DNA of 8,122 nucleotides from an uncultured Oscillospiraceae bacterium (GCA_934561515.1 CAKTGM010000049.1:1-8122), one strand, 5' to 3'; shown: positions 1 through 6,649, counted from the first letter of the stretch. Program-made: numbers and translations. The notes: generated from the letters alone by a model not told the origin.

Positions 1-35
1 CATTCACCACTGAAATACTGCTTCCGCAGGAGTGA
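1..35 (+). CDS. 3' end of an upstream gene (partial)
   Basis: One frame (codons from base 3) reads FTTEILLPQE and then stops with TGA at 33-35, about 30 nt before a strong terminator, which is where a gene end is expected. The short tail resembles the last beta strand of GHKL-type sensor histidine kinases (a pattern like F-x-x-x-I-x-L-P), and sensor kinases often sit next to ABC exporters. Ten residues are too few to assign a family, so the kinase idea is only a guess. A competing frame stops at 11-13 and the third frame stays open into the next gene, so even the reading frame is uncertain. Confidence 0.3.
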   Translation, partial: FTTEILLPQE

Positions 36-66
36 GAGCTGCAATTCATCCCCCGGAAAAAGCGAT

Positions 67-98
67 TCGTCCCCGGAGTCGACCGGGGACGATTTTTT
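67..98 (+). terminator. Strong intrinsic terminator upstream of the ABC exporter operon
   Basis: Arms 67-76 and 83-92 pair perfectly over 10 bp, mostly G-C, around a 6-nt loop, followed by six T at 93-98. It should end transcription from the upstream gene. It lies only 34 nt before the exporter start codon, leaving no room for a promoter in between, so it may instead act as a leader attenuator. A second copy of the CCCCGG half-arm at 51-56 could pair with the same 3' arm as an antiterminator. Confidence 0.85.
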
Positions 99-132
99 CT
101 TGATAGAATGCGGGCAAAAGGAGGGGGCACAG

Positions 133-1950
133 ATGAAAAGGCCAACATATCGTCCGTTTCAAAACATAAGCTACATGATCCGCAGGGCATACCGCGAAGC
201 GCCGGTCATTCTCCCGGTCGCGGCGGGTATGATCGTCGCGGGCGCGGTCGTCAACATTCTGGAGCTGGTTACAGCGCCTGCGATTCTCGACGCCGTGGAG
301 CGCAATGTGCCGATCGCTTCACTGCTCCGGATGATCGCCGCGTTGACGGCGGCCATGCTGCTCGCCTGTTCCGGGCGGACCTATCTCTGGGAAAACGCGC
401 TGTTCGGACAGGTGCATTTAAGAATCAACATCAGCTCTCAGCTGCACAGCAAATTTTGCACAACGTCCTACGCGCATCTTCTGGACACTGCGTATATCGA
501 GCGGAGCAACAAAGCGCAGCTGGCCACGCAGGGCAATACAGATGCAACGGAAGCCATCTGGGATACTCTGGTCGAGCTGTGCACCAATGCGATCAGCTTT
601 GTCGTTTATCTGCTGCTGCTCGGCTCTGCCAATCCGGTCATTCTGGCGATCACGCTGGTCGCGGCTGTTTTCAGCTATTCTGCCGGCAAGCGCATCCGCC
701 TGTGGAGATATCAGCATCAGGACGAAGAGGCTGCATACCGGCAGAGGCTTTCGTACATCGCCAAGCGCGCCAGAAGCAGAGAGCTTGCAAAGGATATCCG
801 CATTTTCGGACTGGAGGCATGGCTTCAGACGCTGTGGGGGCAAAGCCTCGCGCTGTACCACGATTTTTGCAAAAAGGCGGAGAAGCGGCATCTGCTGGCA
901 GATACGGTGGACATCCTTGCAACGCTCCTTCGCAATGGCGCGGCCTACGCGTATCTTCTCCGCGTGACGCTGCGCGGCGAATTGAACGCGCCGGAGTTTG
1001 TGCTGCTCTTTTCCGCGGTCACAGGCCTCGGCAGCTGGACGACGGGACTCCTGCGCAATCTTGAGACCCTGAACAAGCAGAGCAGCGACATCTCCTTTGT
1101 CCGGGAATACCTTGACACGCCCGAGCCCTTCCTCTTTGACGAAGGAGAGCCCCTGACCGTTAAGCCGAATCACCGCTATACCCTGGAGCTGCGCGACGTA
1201 TCCTTCCGCTACCCCAACGCCGAATCGGAGGTGCTGTCCCATGTGAACCTGAAAATCGCCGCCGGGGAGAAGATCGCGCTGGTCGGTCTGAACGGCGCGG
1301 GCAAGACCACCATGCTCCGGCTCCTCTGCGGCTTTCTCGACCCCACAGGCGGAACGGTCCTTCTGGACGGAGAGGATATCCGCCGGTACAACCGCCGGGA
1401 CTATTACCGTCTCATTGCGGCAGTATTCCAGCAATCCTCCGTTCTTGCGGGGACGATCGCCGAAAATGTGGCGCAGGTCACCGACGGGATCGACGCTGCG
1501 CGGGTAAGGCGCTGTCTTGCGCAGGCCGGATTGGCGGACAAGGTGCGCTCCCTTCCCGATGGGGAAGCATCGCTTCTGAACCGCAATGTCTATGAAAATG
1601 CCGTCGAACTTTCCGGGGGCGAAATGCAGCGCTTGCTGCTGGCAAGAGCGCTCTATAAGAACGCTCCCATTCTGGTGCTGGATGAACCGACGGCGGCGCT
1701 CGACGCCATCACCGAGAGCGCATTGTACCGGCAATACAATGAAATGACGAAAGGCTGCACCGCCATCTATATCTCGCATCGCCTGGCGTCCACCCGCTTT
1801 TGCGACAGGATCATCCTTGTGGAAGGCGGGAAGATCGCGGAGGAAGGAACGCACGAGGCGCTGATGGCGCAAGGCGGAGCATATGCAGCGCTATTTGCGG
1901 TGCAGAGCAAATATTATCAGGAGGAGGCGCGGCAGAATGAAGCGGACTGA
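133..1950 (+). CDS. ABC exporter half-transporter, TMD-NBD fusion (subunit 1)
   Basis: A 605-residue ABC exporter half: an N-terminal transmembrane domain (hydrophobic segments near residues 25-46, 61-82, 150-187 and 263-308) fused to a C-terminal ATPase domain. Walker A is GLNGAGKTT at 385-393, the Q-loop is near 433, the signature LSGGE is at 493-497, Walker B ends in D517 with catalytic E518, and the switch histidine is H549. ATG 133 is chosen because AGGAGG at 119-124 sits 8 nt upstream; an in-frame TTG at 100 lies in the terminator T run. The signature is SGGE rather than SGGQ, and the usual TEVGERG X-loop is replaced by a divergent sequence (NRNVYENA), as in a Firmicutes exporter subfamily whose proteins end in a Q-x-x-YY tail; here QSKYY. 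It should pair with the next gene as a heterodimer in the cytoplasmic membrane. The exported substrate (drug, peptide or lipid) cannot be read from the sequence. Confidence 0.93.
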   Translation: MKRPTYRPFQNISYMIRRAYREAPVILPVAAGMIVAGAVVNILELVTAPAILDAVERNVPIASLLRMIAALTAAMLLACSGRTYLWENALFGQVHLRINISSQLHSKFCTTSYAHLLDTAYIERSNKAQLATQGNTDATEAIWDTLVELCTNAISFVVYLLLLGSANPVILAITLVAAVFSYSAGKRIRLWRYQHQDEEAAYRQRLSYIAKRARSRELAKDIRIFGLEAWLQTLWGQSLALYHDFCKKAEKRHLLADTVDILATLLRNGAAYAYLLRVTLRGELNAPEFVLLFSAVTGLGSWTTGLLRNLETLNKQSSDISFVREYLDTPEPFLFDEGEPLTVKPNHRYTLELRDVSFRYPNAESEVLSHVNLKIAAGEKIALVGLNGAGKTTMLRLLCGFLDPTGGTVLLDGEDIRRYNRRDYYRLIAAVFQQSSVLAGTIAENVAQVTDGIDAARVRRCLAQAGLADKVRSLPDGEASLLNRNVYENAVELSGGEMQRLLLARALYKNAPILVLDEPTAALDAITESALYRQYNEMTKGCTAIYISHRLASTRFCDRIILVEGGKIAEEGTHEALMAQGGAYAALFAVQSKYYQEEARQNEAD

Positions 1951-3811
1951 CGAAGCAACATGGAAAGAGACCTTTTCCATCAATTACCGCGCGCTCGGGC
2001 TGTGGAGGAAAATGGCGGGGCGGTTTCTCCTCGCCCTCACACTCAGCACCGCGCTGGAGGCTCTTGCGCCGTATATCCCTCTGGTTTTTACCGCGCGGCT
2101 GCTGGATGAGATCGCAGGAGCGCGCGACCCTGCGCGACTGACAATGCTGTGCGTCCTGCTGCTTTCCATCAGCACCCTCACACTGCTGCTCGCAGCGGCC
2201 TGCAAGCACTGGTGCGCCGCCGAGCAGGAGACAAATTCTTACAGAGAAGCGCAGCAGTTCTTTACAAAACTCCTGCAAATGGATTTCTGCGCAGTGGACG
2301 ATGCCAAGACGCACGACCTGCTCTCCCAGATCCGCCAAAACGAAACGTGGTCGAGCTGGGGCCTGCCTCGTGTGCCGGAGGAATATCAGGCCCTGCTCAG
2401 GGGGCTTATTAAAATCGTCTGCTCCGCCGCGCTCTCTGTCAGCCTGTTTTTAAAGCCCGTCAGGGCGGATTCTCCCATTGTGTGGAGCAATCATCCCGCC
2501 TGGGTTCTGCTTGTGCTTGCCTCGCTGCTTTTCGCAACATGGCTCTCCCCATTCCTTTTCAATAAAGGCGCAGCGTACTGGACAAAGGCCGGTGAGGATG
2601 TAAAGCTCGGCAACCGCCTTTTTTCCTTTTTTAATTATATTGCGGCAGATGAGCCGGAGCGCGCGCAGGATATCCGAATCTATGAGCAGGAGCACTTTTT
2701 CCATCAGAAGCTGGAATCGATCCTTCCCACACTTCTCACGGAAAAATGCCGGATGGCGCGCTACGCATGGGGCCCGCTGGGGCTTTACAAAGCGGCAGCC
2801 GAGGCGGTCACCCGCATCCTGAACGGCGTCGTATACCTTTTTGTTTGCCTCAAAGCGCTCGGCGGCGCCTTCGGCGTCGGCTATATCACGCAGTATGTCG
2901 GCGCGATCTCCGCGCTCTCGGGCGGTCTTTCCGATTGCGTCCGGACCTTGGGCGATATGCGCAACAACGTGCCGAATCTCAAGCTGGTGATGGAATTTCT
3001 TGATATCCCCAATACGATGTATCAGGGGTCGCTCACGACGGAAAAGCGTTCCGATCACCAATATCATGTGGAGTTCCGGGACGTGTCTTTCCGCTACCCC
3101 GGCTCCGATCAATACGCTCTCCGCCATGTCAGCATGAAGTTCAGGGTCGGCCGCCGCCTGGCGGTCGTAGGGGAAAACGGCAGCGGCAAAACCACCTTTA
3201 TTAAGCTTCTCTGCCGCCTGTACGATCCGACCGAGGGCGAGATCCTGTTGAACGGCATCAACATCCGCAAATACCGGTATGAGGATTATCTCGCGCTGTT
3301 TTCCGTGGTGTTTCAGGACTTCAGGCTGCTGGCCCTGCCCTTGGGACAAAACGTTGCGGGCGCAAGGGATTATGACGCGGCGCTGGCCGAAAAATGTCTG
3401 CAAAAAGCGGGATTTGCCGCCCGGCTCGAGCATCTGCCGGCAGGGCTGGACACATCGCTATATACGGACCTCGATCCTGCCGGCATAAACATCTCCGGCG
3501 GCGAGGCGCAGAAGATCGCCATTGCCCGCGCGCTCTATAAGGACGCGCCCTTCATCATCCTCGACGAGCCAACGGCGGCGCTGGACCCCATCGCCGAGGC
3601 GGAGATCTACAGTAAGTTCGATGAGATCGCAGGCGATAAGACTGCCATCTATATATCCCACCGCCTGTCCTCCTGCAAATTCTGTGACGAGATTGCCGTG
3701 TTCCACGAGGGCGCGGTCATTCAGCAGGGTAGTCACGCCGAATTGCTCGCCGATCGGGGCGGAAAATACTACGCGCTCTGGAACGCACAGGCGCAGTATT
3801 ATACGGAGTAA
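1937..3811 (+). CDS. ABC exporter half-transporter, TMD-NBD fusion (subunit 2)
   Basis: A 624-residue partner of the preceding gene. The start is ATG 1937, with AGGAGG at 1922-1927 spaced 9 nt; the frame is open further upstream (ATG 1883) but that lies deep in the previous gene. The start overlaps the end of subunit 1 by 14 nt, implying translational coupling and equal expression. An N-terminal transmembrane domain is followed by an ATPase domain with Walker A GENGSGKTT at 412-420, signature ISGGE at 519-523, Walker B D543 with catalytic E544, and switch histidine H575. The X-loop is again non-canonical (SLYTDLDPAG) and the protein ends QAQYYTE, matching the tail of subunit 1 and supporting common ancestry by duplication. 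Because E544 and E518 are both present, neither ATPase site shows the Glu-to-Asp degeneration common in heterodimeric exporters. Substrate unknown. Confidence 0.93.
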   Translation: MKRTDEATWKETFSINYRALGLWRKMAGRFLLALTLSTALEALAPYIPLVFTARLLDEIAGARDPARLTMLCVLLLSISTLTLLLAAACKHWCAAEQETNSYREAQQFFTKLLQMDFCAVDDAKTHDLLSQIRQNETWSSWGLPRVPEEYQALLRGLIKIVCSAALSVSLFLKPVRADSPIVWSNHPAWVLLVLASLLFATWLSPFLFNKGAAYWTKAGEDVKLGNRLFSFFNYIAADEPERAQDIRIYEQEHFFHQKLESILPTLLTEKCRMARYAWGPLGLYKAAAEAVTRILNGVVYLFVCLKALGGAFGVGYITQYVGAISALSGGLSDCVRTLGDMRNNVPNLKLVMEFLDIPNTMYQGSLTTEKRSDHQYHVEFRDVSFRYPGSDQYALRHVSMKFRVGRRLAVVGENGSGKTTFIKLLCRLYDPTEGEILLNGINIRKYRYEDYLALFSVVFQDFRLLALPLGQNVAGARDYDAALAEKCLQKAGFAARLEHLPAGLDTSLYTDLDPAGINISGGEAQKIAIARALYKDAPFIILDEPTAALDPIAEAEIYSKFDEIAGDKTAIYISHRLSSCKFCDEIAVFHEGAVIQQGSHAELLADRGGKYYALWNAQAQYYTE

Positions 3812-3839
3812 AGCTGCTTTTTTGCGGCGCGGTCGTTCT

Positions 3840-3879
3840 GGAAGCCTCTTGTGCTTATAGCACAAGAGGCTTCCTTTTT
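3840..3879 (+). terminator. Intrinsic terminator of the ABC exporter operon
   Basis: Arms 3840-3855 and 3859-3874 pair perfectly over 16 bp around a TAT loop, followed by five T (3875-3879). It begins 28 nt after the stop of subunit 2 and closes the exporter operon. Confidence 0.92.
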
Positions 3880-3961
3880 GTTGTACCGGCGGCGTATTGT
3901 CTTTACCGCGGAAAAAGCTAAACTATACAGCAGAAAGAGGAAAAAGAAAGAAGATGGCGTT

Positions 3962-4495
3962 ATGAGTACAAAGTCCATGCGTATCCTGAATGTTGCAGCC
4001 GGTGTGCTGCTGATCGCCGCGGGCATCTATTGCTTGTGCAATCAGGATGTGGCAGTGCTTTCCGCAGGAGTGCTGCTTGGCGTGTTTCTGCTGCTGTCCG
4101 GCATTGCGGAGATCGTGGTGTTTGCCGCGGCAAGCGGCGTGATGCTCGGCTCCGGCTGGCTGCTGCTCGACGGTGTTCTGACGGTGATCATGTCGCTGTT
4201 CCTGCTCTTCAACCAGTGGTTCACGATGCTGTCGCTGCCGTTTTTGTTCACACTGTGGCTGCTGTTTTCCGGCGTGTCGCAGTGCGTCAGCTCGTTTGAT
4301 CTGCGCGCCCTCGGCGTCCGCGCGTGGGGGTGGATTCTTGCAGTCGGCATTCTTCTGACGCTTGCCGGGTTCATTTGCCTGATGGACCCGTGGGTCAGCG
4401 TGGCGGCCATGGGCATGACGGTCGGCATCGTATTTCTGCTGGAGGGCGTGAGTTCCATTGTCTGCGCCTGCATTTCCAGAACGAAGGATATTTGA
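3962..4495 (+). CDS. DUF308/HdeD-family six-helix membrane protein
   Basis: A 177-residue, highly hydrophobic protein with six evenly spaced membrane helices (about residues 7-25, 31-55, 61-82, 87-108, 117-138 and 143-168) and short loops. Internal G-x-x-L-x-x-x-G repeats and a 'W-x-L-L-D-G-V-L' segment at the third helix are typical of the DUF308/HdeD family. HdeD itself is linked to acid resistance in enterobacteria; in Clostridia the role is unknown. The start is ATG 3962: upstream in-frame codons run back through the terminator at 3840-3879 and cannot be used. Its ribosome site is poor, a purine-rich AAGAAAGAAG stretch rather than a clean AGGAGG. A weak promoter candidate is TTGTCT (3897-3902) and TAAACT (3919-3924) with 16-nt spacing. 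It appears to be a single-gene unit. Confidence 0.85.
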   Translation: MSTKSMRILNVAAGVLLIAAGIYCLCNQDVAVLSAGVLLGVFLLLSGIAEIVVFAAASGVMLGSGWLLLDGVLTVIMSLFLLFNQWFTMLSLPFLFTLWLLFSGVSQCVSSFDLRALGVRAWGWILAVGILLTLAGFICLMDPWVSVAAMGMTVGIVFLLEGVSSIVCACISRTKDI

Positions 4496-4502
4496 CCGGC
4501 AA

Positions 4503-4517
4503 GCGCCGCTGCGGCGC
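4503..4517 (+). other. Small GC-rich hairpin after the DUF308 gene
   Basis: GCGCCG (4503-4508) and CGGCGC (4512-4517) form a 6-bp all-GC stem with a 3-nt loop, starting 8 nt after the stop codon. There is no T run, so it is not a standard terminator; it could stabilise the mRNA 3' end or be chance in GC-rich DNA. Confidence 0.3.
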
Positions 4518-4588
4518 GGCTGATCCCACGCCGCCGTGCTTCACATAGATCGCAATTCCCGGATTTTGCCTTGAATGGAGGAATGATT

Positions 4589-4732
4589 ATGGTTTGCAGC
4601 ATCGATGATGAAAGCGCACCTCCTCCGGCAAGATCGCCATCGAGTAAGTCAATAGAAAAGGCGGCCTGCCTTCCGCAAGAGGAAAGGCAGACCGCCTTTT
4701 CCTTTCGCGAGGAGGATATGGCAGTATGGTAA
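4589..4732 (+). other. Candidate leader ORF overlapping the start of the alsD-like gene
   Basis: A 47-codon frame starts at ATG 4589 behind GGAGG at 4577-4581 (7-nt spacing), runs through the large hairpin at 4655-4701 and stops at 4730-4732, overlapping the next gene's ATG (4726) by 7 nt. Codons 11-13 are three prolines (4619-4627), a known ribosome-slowing motif. The amino acid sequence resembles no family I know. In another frame, bases just before the hairpin read SGKIAIE and stop at 4645-4647, which could be the scar of a deleted gene. Whether anything here is translated is unknown. Confidence 0.2.
4655..4705 (+). terminator. Large hairpin: terminator or attenuator before the alsD-like gene
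   Basis: Arms 4655-4672 and 4684-4701 pair over 17 of 18 positions (one C-A mismatch at 4665/4691), followed by a T-rich tail (CTTT at 4702-4705 after TTTT inside the arm). It looks like a terminator for transcription from the DUF308 side. The ribosome site of the next gene (4711-4715) begins only 5 nt later, so no promoter fits between them and the hairpin must lie in the leader of any transcript reaching that gene. Confidence 0.75.
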
Positions 4733-5472
4733 AAACACTGTTTCAGGCGTCTGCATGGAACGCGCTGGAGGCTGGCAGCTTCGATGGGGCTGTCAGCGTG
4801 CGGGAGCTTCTGCGCTGTGCCGATACCGGGGTCGGCATCGGGTCGGCGTTGGACGGCGTGATAACTTTTGAAAACGGCGCAGCCTACAAGACAGCGCCGG
4901 ACGGCAAGGTCACCGTTATGAGGCCGGAGGACGGCATGGCGTTTGCCGCAGCCATGGTGTTTGACGAAAACGCCCCGGAGATAGCGCTGAACGGCATCGA
5001 CGACCTTACCTCGCTCAAGCAGATGCTCGCGCCGTTTGTGCAGGGAAATCCCAATCTCTTTTATATGATCAAGGCCGGCGGTGTTTTCAAGACTATGCAT
5101 ACGCAAAGCTGGAACAGCTGCCGGAAGCCCTACCCGGTGCTTTCTGAGGCGGCGAAAAACCGGAACGAATTTCGCTTTGAAAACACCCTCGGCAATGTGA
5201 TCGCCGTCTGGTGCCCGCGGTATGTGGGCGGCATTTGCATGCCGGATTGGCATTTTCATTATCTGAGCCGAGACAAAACGCAGGGCGGGCATGTCCTCGA
5301 CCTATCGGCGGAGCGGCTGCATCTGAAGATCAACCGGATCGGGCGCTTTGACCTGCTGCTGCCGCAGACGACGGAATTTGCGCGCTGTGAGCTGCGCGAG
5401 GGACAAAGCGCCGCAGCCGAACGGCTTGCATACGCTTTTGAAAAGTGCGCGAGCGGATATCGCGTGCAGTAA
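4726..5472 (+). CDS. Alpha-acetolactate decarboxylase family protein with altered active site
   Basis: A 248-residue, full-length member of the acetolactate decarboxylase family (AlsD/BudA), which normally converts 2-acetolactate to acetoin with a metal ion bound by three histidines. Colinear family landmarks are LFQASAWNAL near the N terminus, the LDG turn at 42-44, KPYPVL at 134-139, the C-P-x-Y-x-x-G-I block at 163-170, and HFH...GGHVLD. The metal ligands H176, H178 and H189 are kept with the family's spacing. Several usually invariant residues are not: the Glu after LDG is V45, the Thr seven residues before it is I38, the Arg of the TRS/TRT motif is Q127, and the Arg of GFR is W162. A C-terminal Glu (E239) may be retained. 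I therefore assign the fold and family, not the activity. The start is ATG 4726 with GGAGG at 4711-4715 (10 nt). No acetolactate synthase gene is in the window. Confidence 0.85.
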   Translation: MVKTLFQASAWNALEAGSFDGAVSVRELLRCADTGVGIGSALDGVITFENGAAYKTAPDGKVTVMRPEDGMAFAAAMVFDENAPEIALNGIDDLTSLKQMLAPFVQGNPNLFYMIKAGGVFKTMHTQSWNSCRKPYPVLSEAAKNRNEFRFENTLGNVIAVWCPRYVGGICMPDWHFHYLSRDKTQGGHVLDLSAERLHLKINRIGRFDLLLPQTTEFARCELREGQSAAAERLAYAFEKCASGYRVQ

Positions 5473-5600
5473 AAAGCCGCACGATATGGGGCGTACCGGT
5501 CGGAAAGGGCATCGGCCTTTGCCTGCTCCTTGCGCTGCAATGCTCCTCTGCGGCAATGTCCGGCAGGGGGCGCGATCCCTCGCTTGCCGTACTGAGTTCT

Positions 5601-5626
5601 CCGGGCGCGATCTAAGCTGCGCCCGG
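5601..5626 (+). promoter_or_regulatory. GC-rich hairpin in the ktrA leader
   Basis: CCGGGCGC (5601-5608) and GCGCCCGG (5619-5626) form a perfect 8-bp stem with a 10-nt loop, 41 nt before the ktrA start. There is no T run, so it is not a terminator in itself. The 195-nt gap 5473-5667 contains no gene and no obvious terminator for the decarboxylase gene, so ktrA could be cotranscribed with it. The downstream bases (ATCCGAAGG, CACCGTAGGC) faintly recall the 3' part of the ydaO c-di-AMP riboswitch, but the conserved core is not recognisable. Confidence 0.35.
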
Positions 5627-5667
5627 TATCCGAAGGAAAAATCACCGTAGGCTGAAAGGAGCGCACG

Positions 5668-6315
5668 ATGAAATCTGTATTGTTGATCGGACTGGGCCGC
5701 TTCGGGCGGCATCTAGCCATGCAGCTCAGTGAGCTGGGCCATCAGGTGATGGCAGTGGACAAGGACGAAGAGCGCGTGAACGAGTGTATGCCCTTCGTCA
5801 CCAACGCGCAGATCGGCGACAGCACGCGCGTGGACTTCCTGCGCTCGCTGGGCGTTGGGAATTACGATGTCTGCTATGTCACCATCAGCGGGAATTTCCA
5901 GAACTCGCTGGAAACGACGTCACTGCTCAAGGAGCTGGGCGCAAAGTATGTGGTATCCCGCGCGGAGCGTGACGTGCAGGCGAAGTTCCTGCTGCGAAAC
6001 GGCGCGGACGCAGTCGCCTACCCGGAAAAACAGGTGGCGAAGTGGGCGGCGATCCGCTATACCGCCAACCATATCTTCAGCTACATTGAGCTGGACGAGC
6101 AGCACGCCATCATCGAGGTTGCCGTGCCGGAGGACTGGCGCGGGCGCAGCATCGGCGAGCTGGACATCCGCAGGAAATACGGCGTCAACATCCTCGGCGT
6201 AAAGCGGAACGGCAAAACCGATGTGAACATCTCACCGGAAACCGTGCTGGACGCTGATATGACGCTGCTGGTGCTGGGCGAAAACCAAAAACTCAAGAAG
6301 CACTTCCGTCTGTGA
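5668..6315 (+). CDS. ktrA: K+ uptake regulatory subunit (KtrA/TrkA, RCK domains)
   Basis: A 215-residue cytoplasmic gating subunit of Ktr/Trk-type potassium transporters. The N-terminal RCK_N Rossmann domain shows G8-L-G-R-F-G13, an acidic residue D31 at the end of the second strand (VDKD) and the GDST motif at 50-53, all typical for ATP/ADP or NAD binding. The RCK_C domain (about 135-215) carries the usual 'GRSIGELDIRRKYGVNILGVKR' type of segment; in Firmicutes this domain often binds c-di-AMP. Length is normal for KtrA (about 220). AAGGAG at 5656-5661 lies 6 nt before ATG 5668. The gene is followed directly by a terminator and no KtrB membrane subunit is in the window, so it is an orphan here, as with KtrC of Bacillus. 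Name ktrA is by family; ktrC is equally possible. Confidence 0.92.
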   Translation: MKSVLLIGLGRFGRHLAMQLSELGHQVMAVDKDEERVNECMPFVTNAQIGDSTRVDFLRSLGVGNYDVCYVTISGNFQNSLETTSLLKELGAKYVVSRAERDVQAKFLLRNGADAVAYPEKQVAKWAAIRYTANHIFSYIELDEQHAIIEVAVPEDWRGRSIGELDIRRKYGVNILGVKRNGKTDVNISPETVLDADMTLLVLGENQKLKKHFRL

Positions 6316-6322
6316 GAAGAAA

Positions 6323-6367
6323 GAAGGCCGCTTTTCGGACATTGTTCGAAAAGCGGCCTTCCTGTTT
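6323..6367. terminator. Bidirectional terminator after ktrA
   Basis: Arms 6323-6337 and 6347-6361 pair perfectly over 15 bp and can extend inward by three more pairs. On the plus strand the tail is CCTGTTT; on the minus strand it is TTTCTTCTC. It can end ktrA transcripts and also any minus-strand transcript from the facing small ORF, whose stop is at 6389. Confidence 0.88.
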
Positions 6368-6388
6368 GGATATTCTTCCTCTGATAAG

Positions 6389-6649
6389 CTATTTTTCCAA
6401 TCCCGCCGCAAGCTCTGCCATCATGCCAAGCTCTGCGCGGTCGCCCCAATAGCCGATGCACCGGACAAGGCCGTCAATGAGCGCCTTGCCCGTGCCGCAG
6501 CAGGTGAAATCCACGCGGTCATTGCCGTGATCCGGATAAACGTGGAGTCGGAAACCTGCGTGATTGCCGTCCGTATTGTTTGCTTTCGCGGGCGTCCGGA
6601 ACGACTGTATCCATTGTTGCACCTCTGCAAAATTCCGATTTTTGCACAC
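6389..6649 (-). CDS. Small hypothetical protein, possibly a C-terminal remnant
   Basis: An 86-codon minus-strand frame starting with GTG at 6647-6649. From about residue 25 on it looks like real protein: balanced composition, GC-rich third positions, and a folded-looking segment with HVYPDHGNDRVDF, a CC pair, and a helix-like tail ending AAGLEK. It stops 28 nt from the bidirectional terminator, as expected for a gene converging on ktrA. I do not recognise the family. The start is unconvincing: GTG 6649 lacks a ribosome site, whereas a good site (AGAGGTG) precedes an ATG at about 6612 in a different frame (MDTVVPDARES), suggesting that the real start was separated by a frameshift. The alternative is a chance open frame in GC-rich DNA. 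Confidence 0.4.
   Translation of the reverse strand: MCKNRNFAEVQQWIQSFRTPAKANNTDGNHAGFRLHVYPDHGNDRVDFTCCGTGKALIDGLVRCIGYWGDRAELGMMAELAAGLEK

Noticed and set aside
100..132. N-terminal extension of the first ABC subunit to TTG 100
   Set aside because: The extension starts in the T run of a terminator and lacks a ribosome site, whereas ATG 133 has AGGAGG 8 nt upstream.
418..1872. 484-codon minus-strand open frame opposite the first ABC gene
   Set aside because: It lies entirely antisense to a gene with complete ABC motifs, has no recognisable domain, and is explained by GC-rich codon structure removing stops on the opposite strand.
2450..3433. 327-codon minus-strand open frame opposite the second ABC gene
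   Set aside because: Antisense shadow of a motif-complete ATPase gene, with no ribosome site or domain of its own.
3851..3961. N-terminal extension of the DUF308 protein
   Set aside because: It would be translated from inside the exporter terminator hairpin; family members begin just before the first helix, matching ATG 3962.
4042..5292. 416-codon minus-strand open frame spanning two genes and the gap between them
   Set aside because: It crosses the large hairpin and runs antisense to the DUF308 and decarboxylase genes. Its composition changes abruptly along its length and no motif is visible.
5473..5667. c-di-AMP (ydaO) riboswitch upstream of ktrA
   Set aside because: Only short, loose similarity at the 3' side is present; the conserved core segments could not be found by eye, so it is not annotated as a riboswitch.
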